64,000 nt of DNA from Clostridia bacterium (GTDB taxonomy: Bacteria > Bacillota > Clostridia > Christensenellales > Pumilibacteraceae), in assembly GCA_900767465.1 (NCBI GenBank), contig CAAGAW010000009.1, positions 310,001 to 374,000 of the forward strand. The letters are read 5' to 3'. Under the pieces are notes generated by a model that ran no database searches, was not told where the DNA came from, and saw only the letters and a list, made by a program, of their open reading frames with translations. Position 1 is the stretch's first letter. The number at the start of each line of letters is the position of its first letter. Below, piece after piece: positions 43,797 through 52,921 of the stretch. The translations under genes were made by a program, and so were the position numbers.

Positions 43797-43886
43797 TATA
43801 CGTTTCGTCCTCCTATAAATTAAAAATGAATATTTCGTATCTGTATTAAATCTTACGGTTCTCGTCTAACCTGTGATCAAAAACAA

Positions 43887-43915
43887 ATAAGCAGATGCAA
43901 ACCGCACCTGCTTAT
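43887..43915 (-). terminator. Terminator of the ftsK-recA operon
   Basis: On the minus strand ATAAGCAGGTGC pairs with GCATCTGCTTAT (12 bp with one G-U, 5-base loop), followed by TTGTTTTTG. Confidence 0.85.
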
Positions 43916-43970
43916 AATAATACAACAAATCGTCGTAAATGTCAAGAAATATGAGCCGCCGAAAGCGTTA

Positions 43971-45065
43971 TTATTCGGACAAATTGTCGTTTTCGTCGGT
44001 ATCGTCTACTCCGATTTCGAGCAAATCCGAGTTTTCGGTAGCCGCCGCACGAACTTTCGCCTCAATCTCGGCATAGAGGTCTTTATTCTGTTCGAGAAGG
44101 TTTCTGACGGCCTCTTTGCCCTGCGCCAGCCGTTCGTCGTTGTAACTGAACCACGATCCGCTCTTCTGAACGACGTCGAACTGAAGAGCGAGTTCGAGAA
44201 GCGAACCTTCGCTGCTGATGCCCTTGCCGTAAATGATTTCGACTTCGGCTGTTCTGAACGGAGGAGCCATTTTATTCTTTACGATCTTTATTTTCGTTTT
44301 GTTCCCGATAACTTCGGTTCCGTTTTTGATCGCCTCGCCTTTGCGCACATCTATACGCACGGACGAATAGAATTTAAGCGCCTTTCCTCCGGGGGTAACT
44401 TCGGGGTTGCCGTACATAACGCCAACTTTCTCGCGAAGTTGGTTAATGAATATTATACACGTTTTCGCTTTATTGCAAACGCCTGCAAGTTTACGAAGCG
44501 CCTGTGACATAAGACGAGCCTGAAGTCCGACGTGACTCTCGCCCATTTCGCCGTCGATCTCCACTTTCGGAGTAAGCGCGGCTACAGAGTCGATTACGAT
44601 TACGTCGAGCGCACCGCTGCGAACGAGCGATTCGGTAATATCGAGCGCTTGTTCGCCGTTGTCCGGCTGAGATATGTAAAGTCGCGCGAGGTCGATACCG
44701 AGACGACTTGCGTAAACCGGATCGAGCGCGTGTTCGGCGTCGATAAACGCGACGTTGCCGCCCGCTTTTTGCGCCTCCGCGATAACGTGAAGCGAAAGCG
44801 TCGTTTTACCGCTGGATTCGGGTCCGTAAATTTCTACGATTCTTCCGCGCGGAAGTCCGCCCACTCCGAGCGCGAGGTCGATTGCAAGACAGCCAGTGGA
44901 AATAACGTCCACTTTATCTACCGCCGCGTCGGTCATTCTGATTATCGAGCCGCTGCCGTGAGTCTTATTGATCTGAGCGATCGCGTCTTCGAGCGCACGC
45001 TCTTTTTCCTCCTTCGACATATTCGCGTCGATAACGGCTGTTTTTTTCTTATCCTTCTTTTCCAT
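43971..45065 (-). CDS. recA: Recombinase RecA
   Basis: Strand-exchange ATPase for recombination and SOS induction. 364 residues: Walker A GPESSGKT (81-88), Walker [10 protein letters not shown], the L1 and L2 DNA loops around [10 protein letters not shown] (here [10 protein letters not shown]) and [15 protein letters not shown], and the INQLREK region. The C-terminal tail is acidic ([11 protein letters not shown]), as usual. It is the last gene of ftsK-rimO-pgsA-cinA-recA, with GAGGT before the ATG. No LexA box is evident in the short gap upstream. Confidence 0.98.
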   Translation of the reverse strand: MEKKDKKKTAVIDANMSKEEKERALEDAIAQINKTHGSGSIIRMTDAAVDKVDVISTGCLAIDLALGVGGLPRGRIVEIYGPESSGKTTLSLHVIAEAQKAGGNVAFIDAEHALDPVYASRLGIDLARLYISQPDNGEQALDITESLVRSGALDVIVIDSVAALTPKVEIDGEMGESHVGLQARLMSQALRKLAGVCNKAKTCIIFINQLREKVGVMYGNPEVTPGGKALKFYSSVRIDVRKGEAIKNGTEVIGNKTKIKIVKNKMAPPFRTAEVEIIYGKGISSEGSLLELALQFDVVQKSGSWFSYNDERLAQGKEAVRNLLEQNKDLYAEIEAKVRAAATENSDLLEIGVDDTDENDNLSE

Positions 45066-45082
45066 ATATATTTACCTCACGT

Positions 45083-45568
45083 TTATTTTACGATTTCAAG
45101 TAACGCCGAAAGCGCGCTTAAAACGCCTTCGCGTATATTTTCTTCTCTGTCGCCCGTAAGAGATAATTTTACGACGACTTCTTTGCCGCCGCCTGCCGCC
45201 GCCACGAATCCGACGCAAGGGGCGGTATCCGGTTCGACCGACGGTCCCGCGTTGCCGGTAGCCGACACGGCGTAGTCCGGTTTAAGCGGCGAATCGAGCG
45301 CGCCGCGTACCATTCCGACAGCGACTTCCTTGCTTACGACTCCGAATTTTCTTACCGTTTCGCGATCGATCCCGAGCCGCAACGCTTTGGAATCGACCGT
45401 ATACGTTACGAGTCCTTCGCGCAGTACCTTGCTTGCACCCGCAACCGACACGATCGCCGACGTGATCCCGCCGCCCGTAAACGACTCCGCCGTAACAAGC
45501 GTTTTACCCCGCTCCGACAGAGTTTCGACGACTCTGCGCGCAAGTTCTTTTATTTCGCCGTCAATCAT
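45083..45568 (-). CDS. pncC: CinA C-terminal domain protein (PncC-type NMN amidohydrolase)
   Basis: 161 residues matching only the C-terminal half of CinA: LVTAESFTGGGITSAIVSVAGASKVLREGLVTYTVDSKALRLGI and DYAVSATGNAGPS. Members deamidate nicotinamide mononucleotide. The N-terminal MoaB-like domain of full CinA is absent. The placement directly upstream of recA is the classic cinA-recA arrangement. TESxTGG appears here as AESFTGGG, close to the usual AESCTGG but with Phe for Cys. It overlaps pgsA by 8 bases. Confidence 0.93.
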   Translation of the reverse strand: MIDGEIKELARRVVETLSERGKTLVTAESFTGGGITSAIVSVAGASKVLREGLVTYTVDSKALRLGIDRETVRKFGVVSKEVAVGMVRGALDSPLKPDYAVSATGNAGPSVEPDTAPCVGFVAAAGGGKEVVVKLSLTGDREENIREGVLSALSALLEIVK

Positions 45569-46139
45569 CGGAAAGAACGCCCCGGTTCTTGACTATATAA
45601 TTTACGGCGGAAAGAATGGTAAAGAACGTAGCGATCATTAAAAGAACGAATCCCGCGTACATAAGAACTTCGCCTAAAACCGGGGAGAGTTCGGCAAACG
45701 TGCGGTAAGGCAGATAGAACGACAAGCCGAACAGTTGGGTCGCGGTTTTGATTTTTCCGAGTTTGTCCGCCGCCATAATGACGTTTTTGGTTGCGGCAAT
45801 CGTACGGAAGCAGGTTATAACGAGTTCGCGTGAAATTATGATTATCGACGCAACGATTACGGGAATCGAAAACGCGTTGTCGATTACGCAAACGAGTACA
45901 AGCGCGGAACACACCAAAAGTTTGTCCGCCACGGGGTCGAGGAATTTACCGAGAGTGGTAACCTGATTGTATTTACGCGCAAGATGCCCGTCGAGCCAGT
46001 CGGTTACGCTCGCGATTATAAACAGTCCGGTTGCAACTAATTCGTGATACGGAAAAGACACGAGATAGCACGCAACGAAAAACGGAATAAGAATCAGTCT
46101 CGCAACGGTGATTTTAGTAGGTAAATTCAGTTTTTTCAT
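45561..46139 (-). CDS. pgsA: CDP-diacylglycerol-glycerol-3-phosphate 3-phosphatidyltransferase
   Basis: Makes phosphatidylglycerol-phosphate, the committed step to phosphatidylglycerol. 192 residues with about five membrane helices. The CDP-alcohol transferase motif is complete: TDWLDGHLARKYNQVTTLGKFLDPVADK, with its spaced D/D/G/A/R/G/D/D residues. I chose the ATG at 46139 (MKKLNLPTKITVARLILIPF), 4 bases overlapping the rimO stop as ATGA, with AGAAGG upstream. Confidence 0.95.
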   Translation of the reverse strand: MKKLNLPTKITVARLILIPFFVACYLVSFPYHELVATGLFIIASVTDWLDGHLARKYNQVTTLGKFLDPVADKLLVCSALVLVCVIDNAFSIPVIVASIIIISRELVITCFRTIAATKNVIMAADKLGKIKTATQLFGLSFYLPYRTFAELSPVLGEVLMYAGFVLLMIATFFTILSAVNYIVKNRGVLSDD

Positions 46140-47419
46140 TTCGCCTTCTCTCCTATAAGGTCGTATCCGTCGCACCCGGTGATTTTTACGTCGTAAAAGT
46201 TTCCCACGTCCGCGAAATCGCCCGTAAAATAAACGTTTGCGTCTATGTCGGGCGCGTCATACTGCGTTCTGCCGACAAAGCATCCGCGATCGCAATCCAT
46301 ATCCTCGTAAAGAACTTCGACCGTTTTTCCGACGAGCGCGGCGTTGCGCTGTCTGACGCAATCGAGATAGATCTTTCCGAGCGCGTTTACGCGTTTGAGT
46401 TTAACCGATTTCGGGATTTGTCCTTTGAGTTTACACGACGGCGTTCCCTCTTCTTTACTGTAAGCAAATATTCCCACTCTTGCGGGTTTATATTCTTTCG
46501 TGAAGTCACAAAGAAGTTTGAAATCTTCTTCCGTTTCTCCGGGAAATCCTACCATAAACGTGGTTCTCATTGCGATTCCGCGGTCGTTGAGTTTTTTTGT
46601 CAGCGTAACGAGTTCGTTATACGAACTGCGGCGACCCATACGTTTGAGAACCGCGTCCGATACGTGCTGCATCGGCACGTCGATATATTTTGCGATTTTA
46701 TCCTCGTTTGCGATAAGATCGAGAAGTTCGTCCGTAACGAGTTCGGGATAACAGTACATAAGCCGTATCCACTTAAAATCGAGTTTTACGAGTTCGCGCA
46801 GCAGCGCGGGAAGCGACGGACAACCGTATAAATCTTTGCCGTATGCGGTAACGTCCTGCGCGATAAGCACGAGTTCGCGGACGCCGTCGTCGGACAACCT
46901 TTTCGCCTCTTCGACAAGAGTCTCGAGCGGCATCGAACGGTATTTGCCACGAATGGACGGAATAGTACAAAACGTACAGAAGTTATTGCAACCGTCGGCG
47001 ATCCTGAGATACGCGTAATGCGGCGGCGTCGTGAGTATTCTGCCCTCGCGCAAAGATTCCGCCGAGTCTGTTTTTTCTATAACGCGCCGTATATCCGCAT
47101 ACTCGTCAAGTCCTAAAAGCACGTCCGCTTCGGTAAGCAATTCTTTGAGTTCGTCGCGGTATTTCTGAACGAGGCAGCCCGCAACTATAAGAAGTTCGCA
47201 ATTGCCCGTCTTTTTGTACTCCGCCATTTCGAGTATCGTATCTATTGCCTCTTTTCGCGCGCTTTCGATAAATGCGCAGGTGTTTACGATGATGATCCTC
47301 GCTTCGGAATAATCGGAAGTGATTTCGTAATCGCCGGACGAAAGATAATATAAAATTTTTTCGGTATCCACTCTGTTTTTGTCGCAACCGAGCGATACGA
47401 CGGCAACTTTTACAGCCAT
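46136..47419 (-). CDS. rimO: Ribosomal protein S12 methylthiotransferase RimO
   Basis: Radical-SAM enzyme that methylthiolates Asp of ribosomal protein S12. 427 residues: N-terminal cluster cysteines C12, C48 and C82 (SLGCDKNRVDTE distinguishes RimO from MiaB), radical-SAM cysteines C144, C148 and C151 (CNNFCTFC), and a C-terminal TRAM domain. The ATG at 47419 has AAGGAG before it and gives the correct N-terminus. It starts 22 bases after the ftsK stop. Confidence 0.96.
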   Translation of the reverse strand: MAVKVAVVSLGCDKNRVDTEKILYYLSSGDYEITSDYSEARIIIVNTCAFIESARKEAIDTILEMAEYKKTGNCELLIVAGCLVQKYRDELKELLTEADVLLGLDEYADIRRVIEKTDSAESLREGRILTTPPHYAYLRIADGCNNFCTFCTIPSIRGKYRSMPLETLVEEAKRLSDDGVRELVLIAQDVTAYGKDLYGCPSLPALLRELVKLDFKWIRLMYCYPELVTDELLDLIANEDKIAKYIDVPMQHVSDAVLKRMGRRSSYNELVTLTKKLNDRGIAMRTTFMVGFPGETEEDFKLLCDFTKEYKPARVGIFAYSKEEGTPSCKLKGQIPKSVKLKRVNALGKIYLDCVRQRNAALVGKTVEVLYEDMDCDRGCFVGRTQYDAPDIDANVYFTGDFADVGNFYDVKITGCDGYDLIGEKAK

Positions 47420-47441
47420 AAATCTCCTTGAAACGCTGCGT

Positions 47442-50400
47442 TCAGATCTTCTTTTCGTAAGGTTCTCCGAACACTTCTTCAAATTTTTCTCTCGTAATGT
47501 AAACTTCGCGGGGTTTTGAATTGTTTTGCGGTCCGATAAAGCCCATCTCTTCCATTCTGTCGATCATGCGCGCGGCTTTGTTGAATCCGTACTGGAAACG
47601 TCGTTGAATGAGCGAACTCGACGCCGCTCCGCATTTGATTACGCAACGGAGGACGTTGAGGAATTCCTCGTCGTGCTGACCGTCTTTATCGTCGTCCGAA
47701 GCCGGCGCGTCATCCGAGACGACCTCCTTCTGCTTTGCTTTGATCGCGTTTGCAAATTCGTCGTCGAAATATGTCGAGTTATGCTCTTTGACGTATTCGA
47801 CGATGCTTTTGACTTCCGAGTTCTCGACGAACGCGCCCTGAATACGCGTTTCTTCGCTCTGGTCGAGAGGTGCGAACAACATATCGCCTCTGCCGAGAAG
47901 CGACTCCGCACCGCTGTTGTCGAGAATGATACGCGAGTCCTGCGCGCTCGCGACCGAGAACGCTATACGGCTCGGAAGGTTTGCCTTGATCGTACCTGTG
48001 ATTACGTTTACGCTCGGACGCTGAGTCGCGAGAACGAGGTGAATACCTGCGGCGCGAGCCTTGGCGGCTATGTCCATAATGAGTTGTTCGAGCGTTTTCT
48101 GGTTTTCCTTAACCGAGATCATAAGGTTGGCGAGCTCGTCTACGATTATGACGATATAGCACATTTTCTCCTTTTTGCCCGCTTTGACGTCAACGAGGTC
48201 GTTGTACTCCTGAATATTTCTGACTGCATTCTTCTGGAGTTCGATATACCGACGTTCCATTTCTTTTTGAGCCCACTTAAACGCGTTAATCGCCTCGGTT
48301 ACATCGGTAATAGCGTTGGGGATATACATATGGGGCAAGCCGTTATACGCCGTAAACTCGACGCGCTTCGGGTCGATAAGGATCAGACGAAGGTCGGCGG
48401 GCGAAGCCTTAAAGAGGAAGCCTATAAGTAGCGAGTTGAGACACGAACTCTTACCGCTGTTCGTCGCGCCCGCGATAAGAAGGTGAGGCATCTTTTCGAG
48501 GCGGGTTACCATAACTTTGCCTTGAATATCCTTACCGAGCGCAACGGTAATAGGCGACGGCGAATCCTTAAATTCTTTCGAGCCGATTATGTCTTTAAGC
48601 GCAACGGTATAGATTTTATCGTTCGGAACCTCGATGCCGACCGCTCTTTTTCCCGGGATAGGCGACTCGATACGAACCTGACCTTTGCTTGCGAGGCTGT
48701 AACGGATATCGGGTGCAAGCGATTCCATTTTACGAACGGACATACCGATGGGCATATCAAGTTCGTAACGCGTGATCGCCGGACCGACCGTAACTCCCGT
48801 AACCTTTGCGGGAACGTTGAGCGTGGACAAAGTTTCTTCCAGAAGCGCGATTTTACCCTGCGCGTTCTCGTCGTCCGTTTCGGCGTGCGACGATTCGGTT
48901 ACAAGAAGGTCAATCGGCGGCGCAACGTATTTGTCGTTTTGCGGCAAACGTTTAGGCTGCGCGGGCGGCGCGGATTCGGTTTCTTCCTGCGATTTCTGCG
49001 TTGCATACGAGTCGATATTTATCTGATTCGGCTCCGGTTTAATCGCGGGTGTCGGACGTGGATTTATCTTCTTTTCGACTTTATTCACCGCGTCGGAAAA
49101 CGACTCTGTTTTCGCAGTCGGCACGTTGTCGACGTGAGTATAATAACCCGTCGTGTCGTTATCTACGGCAAACGAACGTTCGGACTCGTCTATAACTTCG
49201 TCGTCTATAATAAACGAATCGGTGTTTCTCTCGAACTCGTCCGATCTCTCTTTCGCTTTTTCGGTTTCCTCGTCTGCGGTTACGTAATCGGTTGCGATTC
49301 CGGCTTCGGCGTCCGACCCCGTCTCTTCGATTTGTTCGTCTATCCGCGCGTCGAAATCGACGTGATCGTTATCTTCCGTTTCATCCGGATCGTTAAACGA
49401 GTCGTACGCATCGTCCTCTTCCGTTGCGTCGTCAAAAGAAACTTCTTTCGCATCGTCGACTTCTTTTTCGTAACCGAAGTCGTCGTCGGAAGTCTTTTCG
49501 CCGTCCGCGTAGTCATTGCCGTAATACGCCGCCGCGGGACGGGATAAAACATTGTTGTCGATGTCATCTTTCGTTAAGGCTTCGGCGTTGATAATCGGCG
49601 GCTGAACGCGAGGCGCGACCGGCTCCGGCTTAATCTCTTCTTTCCGCTCTTCGGATTCTGTAACCTTCTCTGCGAGAGACTGCGAAATTACCGGCTCTGC
49701 GTGAACGGTCTGCGCAACGGATATAACGGGTTCCGGTTTTTCTTCCTCTTTGGGTCGAGACTCCGCGACGGGCGCAACAGGCGTTTTAGGGTCCTCGCCC
49801 GGCATCGGCGCAAGTCCGATAGTCGGAGTATCGCCCGCCCCGTCGTAATAGTCGCCGTTCACGATTCCCGTGGTTTTGAACACCGGATGCGGTTTCGGCG
49901 GTTCGGGTTTTTCGGAGTCATTACCGTTAAGGCTTGCGTATTTTACGTAGCCGGTCACTTCTTCCTCCTGCGTTTTCGGAGGCGCGGGAACTTCCTTTTT
50001 TGCCATTTCACCGCTCATACGCTCGCTTTCCTCGTCTCCGTTTACTATCTCGCCGGGAACGAAATTCGCGGTAAACGACTTGGGAGCCGGAACGTCTACG
50101 GGCGGAAGCGGCGATTCTTTGCGCTTGATTACGGGTTCCGAAGAGACCGAAGAAGCGAGATAATCGCGCTTATATTTATCGTCGGAATCGAGCAATATTT
50201 TCTTTGCCTGTTCGTGAGCGTACGAACGTTCGAGTCTTTCGCGCGGGTCGTTTTCTTCGTCGCGTTCGGGCGCGTCGTCGTAATCGGTTTGCGACGAATC
50301 TCCATCGCTTCCGGACGGGATGATAGAACCTACGAAAAGTCCGTCGTTTCCCACCTTGAAGTCGTCCGAGCCGAAATCGTCCGAGGGCGAGAACGAGGAA

Positions 50401-50966
50401 ATCTGCTTGTTGTTAAATCCGGTTTTCACGTTGGATTTTTTCTTCTTTTTTCCGAAAACAGGAAGGCAGAACATGACCGAAAGAAGGATAGCAACCGCGT
50501 AGACCACGTACGAAAAAACCGCTCCGAAAACGGCGTGAACAGGATACGCCAAAAGACCGAACAGCACGCCGCCGACGGTGTTTTTGCTTGCGTAAACCTC
50601 TCCCTCGTAAGCGGAAAAACCATTGCCGAAAAAGCGCGCGCTCGAAGCCTGGTGCGCAATCGTAATAACGAAAATCGCGACGAACACGCAGGCAGTTACA
50701 ACGGCGGGACGGACGTCGGTTTTTATACCTCTTATCTTTACTATGCCGAGTACGAGCAAGCATACGAAAAACGGGTATGCCGCATACCCCGCAAATCCGA
50801 GTACGACGTTGGAAATCGCTCTGCCCACGTCGCCGAGAATAAGCCCGCGCGTGGCAAGACAAAGGAGCGCGAAAACGGACGCTATAATAAGGATCACTCC
50901 CAGCGTTTCGTTACTGCGTCTGATCCTCTCTTCTTTTTTTCTTTCAGAATATCCTTTTGGCGGCAA
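47442..50966 (-). CDS. ftsK: DNA translocase FtsK/SpoIIIE
   Basis: Septum-located motor that moves chromosomal DNA out of the closing septum. 1174 residues: four or so membrane helices in the first 175, a long linker to about residue 700, then the motor with Walker A AGATNSGKSS near residue 830, Walker B VIIVDELANLM, and a C-terminal gamma winged helix (ASSSLIQRRFQYGFNKAARMIDRMEEMGFIG) that reads polarity sequences. The linker is very acidic and rich in D, E, S and P (for example DDATEEDDAYDSFNDPDETEDNDHV), which makes the protein far longer than Bacillus SpoIIIE (about 790). Start is TTG at 50966 with GAGGTG 7 bases before it, behind a good promoter. Confidence 0.95.
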   Translation of the reverse strand: MPPKGYSERKKEERIRRSNETLGVILIIASVFALLCLATRGLILGDVGRAISNVVLGFAGYAAYPFFVCLLVLGIVKIRGIKTDVRPAVVTACVFVAIFVITIAHQASSARFFGNGFSAYEGEVYASKNTVGGVLFGLLAYPVHAVFGAVFSYVVYAVAILLSVMFCLPVFGKKKKKSNVKTGFNNKQISSFSPSDDFGSDDFKVGNDGLFVGSIIPSGSDGDSSQTDYDDAPERDEENDPRERLERSYAHEQAKKILLDSDDKYKRDYLASSVSSEPVIKRKESPLPPVDVPAPKSFTANFVPGEIVNGDEESERMSGEMAKKEVPAPPKTQEEEVTGYVKYASLNGNDSEKPEPPKPHPVFKTTGIVNGDYYDGAGDTPTIGLAPMPGEDPKTPVAPVAESRPKEEEKPEPVISVAQTVHAEPVISQSLAEKVTESEERKEEIKPEPVAPRVQPPIINAEALTKDDIDNNVLSRPAAAYYGNDYADGEKTSDDDFGYEKEVDDAKEVSFDDATEEDDAYDSFNDPDETEDNDHVDFDARIDEQIEETGSDAEAGIATDYVTADEETEKAKERSDEFERNTDSFIIDDEVIDESERSFAVDNDTTGYYTHVDNVPTAKTESFSDAVNKVEKKINPRPTPAIKPEPNQINIDSYATQKSQEETESAPPAQPKRLPQNDKYVAPPIDLLVTESSHAETDDENAQGKIALLEETLSTLNVPAKVTGVTVGPAITRYELDMPIGMSVRKMESLAPDIRYSLASKGQVRIESPIPGKRAVGIEVPNDKIYTVALKDIIGSKEFKDSPSPITVALGKDIQGKVMVTRLEKMPHLLIAGATNSGKSSCLNSLLIGFLFKASPADLRLILIDPKRVEFTAYNGLPHMYIPNAITDVTEAINAFKWAQKEMERRYIELQKNAVRNIQEYNDLVDVKAGKKEKMCYIVIIVDELANLMISVKENQKTLEQLIMDIAAKARAAGIHLVLATQRPSVNVITGTIKANLPSRIAFSVASAQDSRIILDNSGAESLLGRGDMLFAPLDQSEETRIQGAFVENSEVKSIVEYVKEHNSTYFDDEFANAIKAKQKEVVSDDAPASDDDKDGQHDEEFLNVLRCVIKCGAASSSLIQRRFQYGFNKAARMIDRMEEMGFIGPQNNSKPREVYITREKFEEVFGEPYEKKI

Positions 50967-51000
50967 AACGGTACACCTCTTGAATTTTCTCTACCGTAGT

Positions 51001-51029
51001 ATTATAACATATTCGCGCGTTTGTTTCAA
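51001..51029 (-). promoter_or_regulatory. Promoter of the ftsK-rimO-pgsA-cinA-recA operon
   Basis: TTGAAA (51024-51029), 17 bases, TATAAT (51001-51006) on the minus strand. Confidence 0.75.
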
Positions 51030-51049
51030 TCGTTTTCGGGTAAAAAACG

Positions 51050-51088
51050 AAAAAAGCCTTTCTTAAATTTTGCTTAAAAAGAAAGGCT
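51050..51088 (-). terminator. Terminator after dut
   Basis: On the minus strand AGCCTTTCTT pairs with AAGAAAGGCT (10 bp, 14-base loop) and is followed by TTTTTCGTTTTTT. It separates the rpsO-pnp-dut operon from the ftsK promoter. Confidence 0.8.
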
Positions 51089-51164
51089 GTCGATTCGCGT
51101 CGGGACAACGCGTCGCGATTTTACGGCAAATAATCCGTTATCGGTCTCATTATACCCGAATCGG

Positions 51165-51527
51165 TTATTTTTTATCGAGTTCGTATCCGTGTTTTGCGGA
51201 AAGTCCGTTCTGCCGATTGAAGTTTTCTTTGTTTTTTTCGTAATAAATATCGAACATTTCCTGAGCCGTCATACCCGCGTTGAGACACATTCCGACCAAA
51301 AAGTGCAGTACGTCCACGAGTTCTTCTTTAAGCGCGGTATAATTAAGTTCCTTTTTGTTCTTCCACCATTTGAAATTGACCTCGTCGAGGACTTCGCTCA
51401 CTTCGCTTATAAGCGCGAGACAACGCTTTTGTATCCATTCGTCCGGCGTAAAATCAAGCGAGCGTTCTTTTACGATGTAACCGTCGAGAGCCGCCTGCAT
51501 TTCGAAAATCTTTTCGAGTTTATCCAT
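51165..51527 (-). CDS. Dimeric all-alpha dUTPase (MazG-like superfamily)
   Basis: 120 residues. The pattern ALISEVSEVLDEVNFKWWK followed by KEELVDVLHFLVGMCLNAG gives the E..E and E..D metal-binding residues of the dimeric dUTPase-2 family, which hydrolyses dUTP (and dUDP) to dUMP; a related nucleotide pyrophosphohydrolase cannot be excluded. It is all-helical with no membrane segment. GGAG precedes the ATG at 51527. It closes the rpsO-pnp-ylxY-M16 transcript; an S-adenosyl or sporulation gene seen there in Bacillus is absent. Confidence 0.85.
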   Translation of the reverse strand: MDKLEKIFEMQAALDGYIVKERSLDFTPDEWIQKRCLALISEVSEVLDEVNFKWWKNKKELNYTALKEELVDVLHFLVGMCLNAGMTAQEMFDIYYEKNKENFNRQNGLSAKHGYELDKK

Positions 51528-51551
51528 TGTGTATCTCCTTACGCTTGCGCG

Positions 51552-52805
51552 TTAAAATTTTCCGAGAATATCCGCTTTCGTCTTTTTACCCACGTACGCT
51601 GCGTTCATTTTCGAGTAGTCGAAAGTTTTTCTTACGTAGTCAATCACGTCTGAGGGCGTAACCGCGTCGATCTGCGCGATTTTTTTGTCGAAGTCGTATA
51701 TTTCGTCGTTACCGAGCATCGCTTTGCCCGACGAGGACATAACCGATTGCACGTTCTCGCCCGAGAACACGAGCGACGATTTAAGCTGAACTTTGCTTCG
51801 TTCGAGTTCCTCTTCGGTAAGTCCTTTATCGGTTAGCAGATCTATCTCTTCTCTTACAGCCGACAAAACTTTGTCCGTATTTTCCTCGCTGATGTTAAGG
51901 TAAATATTAAACGCGCCCGTCTCTTTATATGCGGACGGCGACGAGTACACGCTGTACGCAAGTCCTTTGCGTTCGCGTACTGACTGGAAAAGCCGCGAAC
52001 TCATACCGCCGCCGAAAGCAACGGAAGTTAAAGCGCAAACGCTCGCTTCGGGAGCAAAAGCCGATACCGAAGGAAAGAAAAGCGCAAGGTTTGCCTGCTC
52101 GAAATCTTTGATCCTCATTCCGCATTTCCGCGCGTTGCGATCGGGAAGGCTATAGAGCGTAGCGCGATCACCCGCTTTTATATACGGCATAACGTATTTT
52201 TTTACAAGTTCGTCCGCTTGTCCTGCCGTAATATTTCCGGCAAATGCGATTACGATGTTTCCGGATACGTAATACTTGTCCGTAAACTTTTTTACGTCGT
52301 CGTGACGAAATTTTTTTACGTTTCCGATCGGACCGAGAATCGTTTTTCCCAAATTTGCGTTTCCGTACGTCGCGGCGGCAAGTTCGTCGTAACAAATATC
52401 TTCGGGCGTATCCTCAACCATATTTATTTCCTCGACGATAACTTTACGTTCTTTGTCGAGTTCGCCGTCGTCGTAAACTGAACGCAGTAAAATCTCGCCG
52501 AGAAGCGCGAAACAGTTTTCGGCGTATTCGTCGATAGATTTTGCGTAATAGCAAGTACACTCTTTACTCGTAAACGCGTTGAACGCCGCGCCGTACGACT
52601 CGAACCTGTGCGCGATGTCAAACGCGCTGAGATCGTCCGTCCCCTTGAAAGTAACGTGTTCGGTAAAATGCGAAAGCCCGTTATTTTCGTCGGATTCGTA
52701 CGCGCTCCCCACGCCTACCCAGAATCCGGAAGCGACCGATCGCACGCCGCGTACGGTGTTGACTACCACCCGTAGTCCGTTGTCGTATTTCAATAATTCG
52801 GTCAT
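51552..52805 (-). CDS. M16 family zinc metallopeptidase (MlpA/YmxG-like)
   Basis: 417 residues, one processing-peptidase-type unit: the inverted zinc motif H46-F-T-E49-H50, the downstream Glu in ERKVIVEEINMVEDTP, and the C-terminal GGGMSSRLFQSVRERKGLAYSVYSS block that shapes the substrate chamber. In Bacillus the gene after pnp-ylxY is mlpA, and the same order is seen here, which supports orthology. Cytoplasmic, with no signal peptide. The SD, GAGG, is about 12 bases before the ATG. Confidence 0.94.
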   Translation of the reverse strand: MTELLKYDNGLRVVVNTVRGVRSVASGFWVGVGSAYESDENNGLSHFTEHVTFKGTDDLSAFDIAHRFESYGAAFNAFTSKECTCYYAKSIDEYAENCFALLGEILLRSVYDDGELDKERKVIVEEINMVEDTPEDICYDELAAATYGNANLGKTILGPIGNVKKFRHDDVKKFTDKYYVSGNIVIAFAGNITAGQADELVKKYVMPYIKAGDRATLYSLPDRNARKCGMRIKDFEQANLALFFPSVSAFAPEASVCALTSVAFGGGMSSRLFQSVRERKGLAYSVYSSPSAYKETGAFNIYLNISEENTDKVLSAVREEIDLLTDKGLTEEELERSKVQLKSSLVFSGENVQSVMSSSGKAMLGNDEIYDFDKKIAQIDAVTPSDVIDYVRKTFDYSKMNAAYVGKKTKADILGKF

Positions 52806-52831
52806 ATACGTATTTTTTCCTCTTTTATCGC

Positions 52832-52921
52832 AGTACTTTGTGTTTAACGATTGTTCATAGTACTTTGCCGACCGGAGACACCGTCAGCCCCCGTTCCTTT
52901 AATGTGCATAGTACTTTGCCG
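52832..52921. repeat. Three short AGTACTTTG repeats at the 3' end of ylxY and beyond
   Basis: CGGCAAAGTACTATG (minus strand) occurs perfectly twice, at 52856-52870 and 52907-52921, and a third related copy AGTACTTTG is at 52832-52840. The copy at 52856-52870 supplies the ylxY stop codon. Confidence 0.65.
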
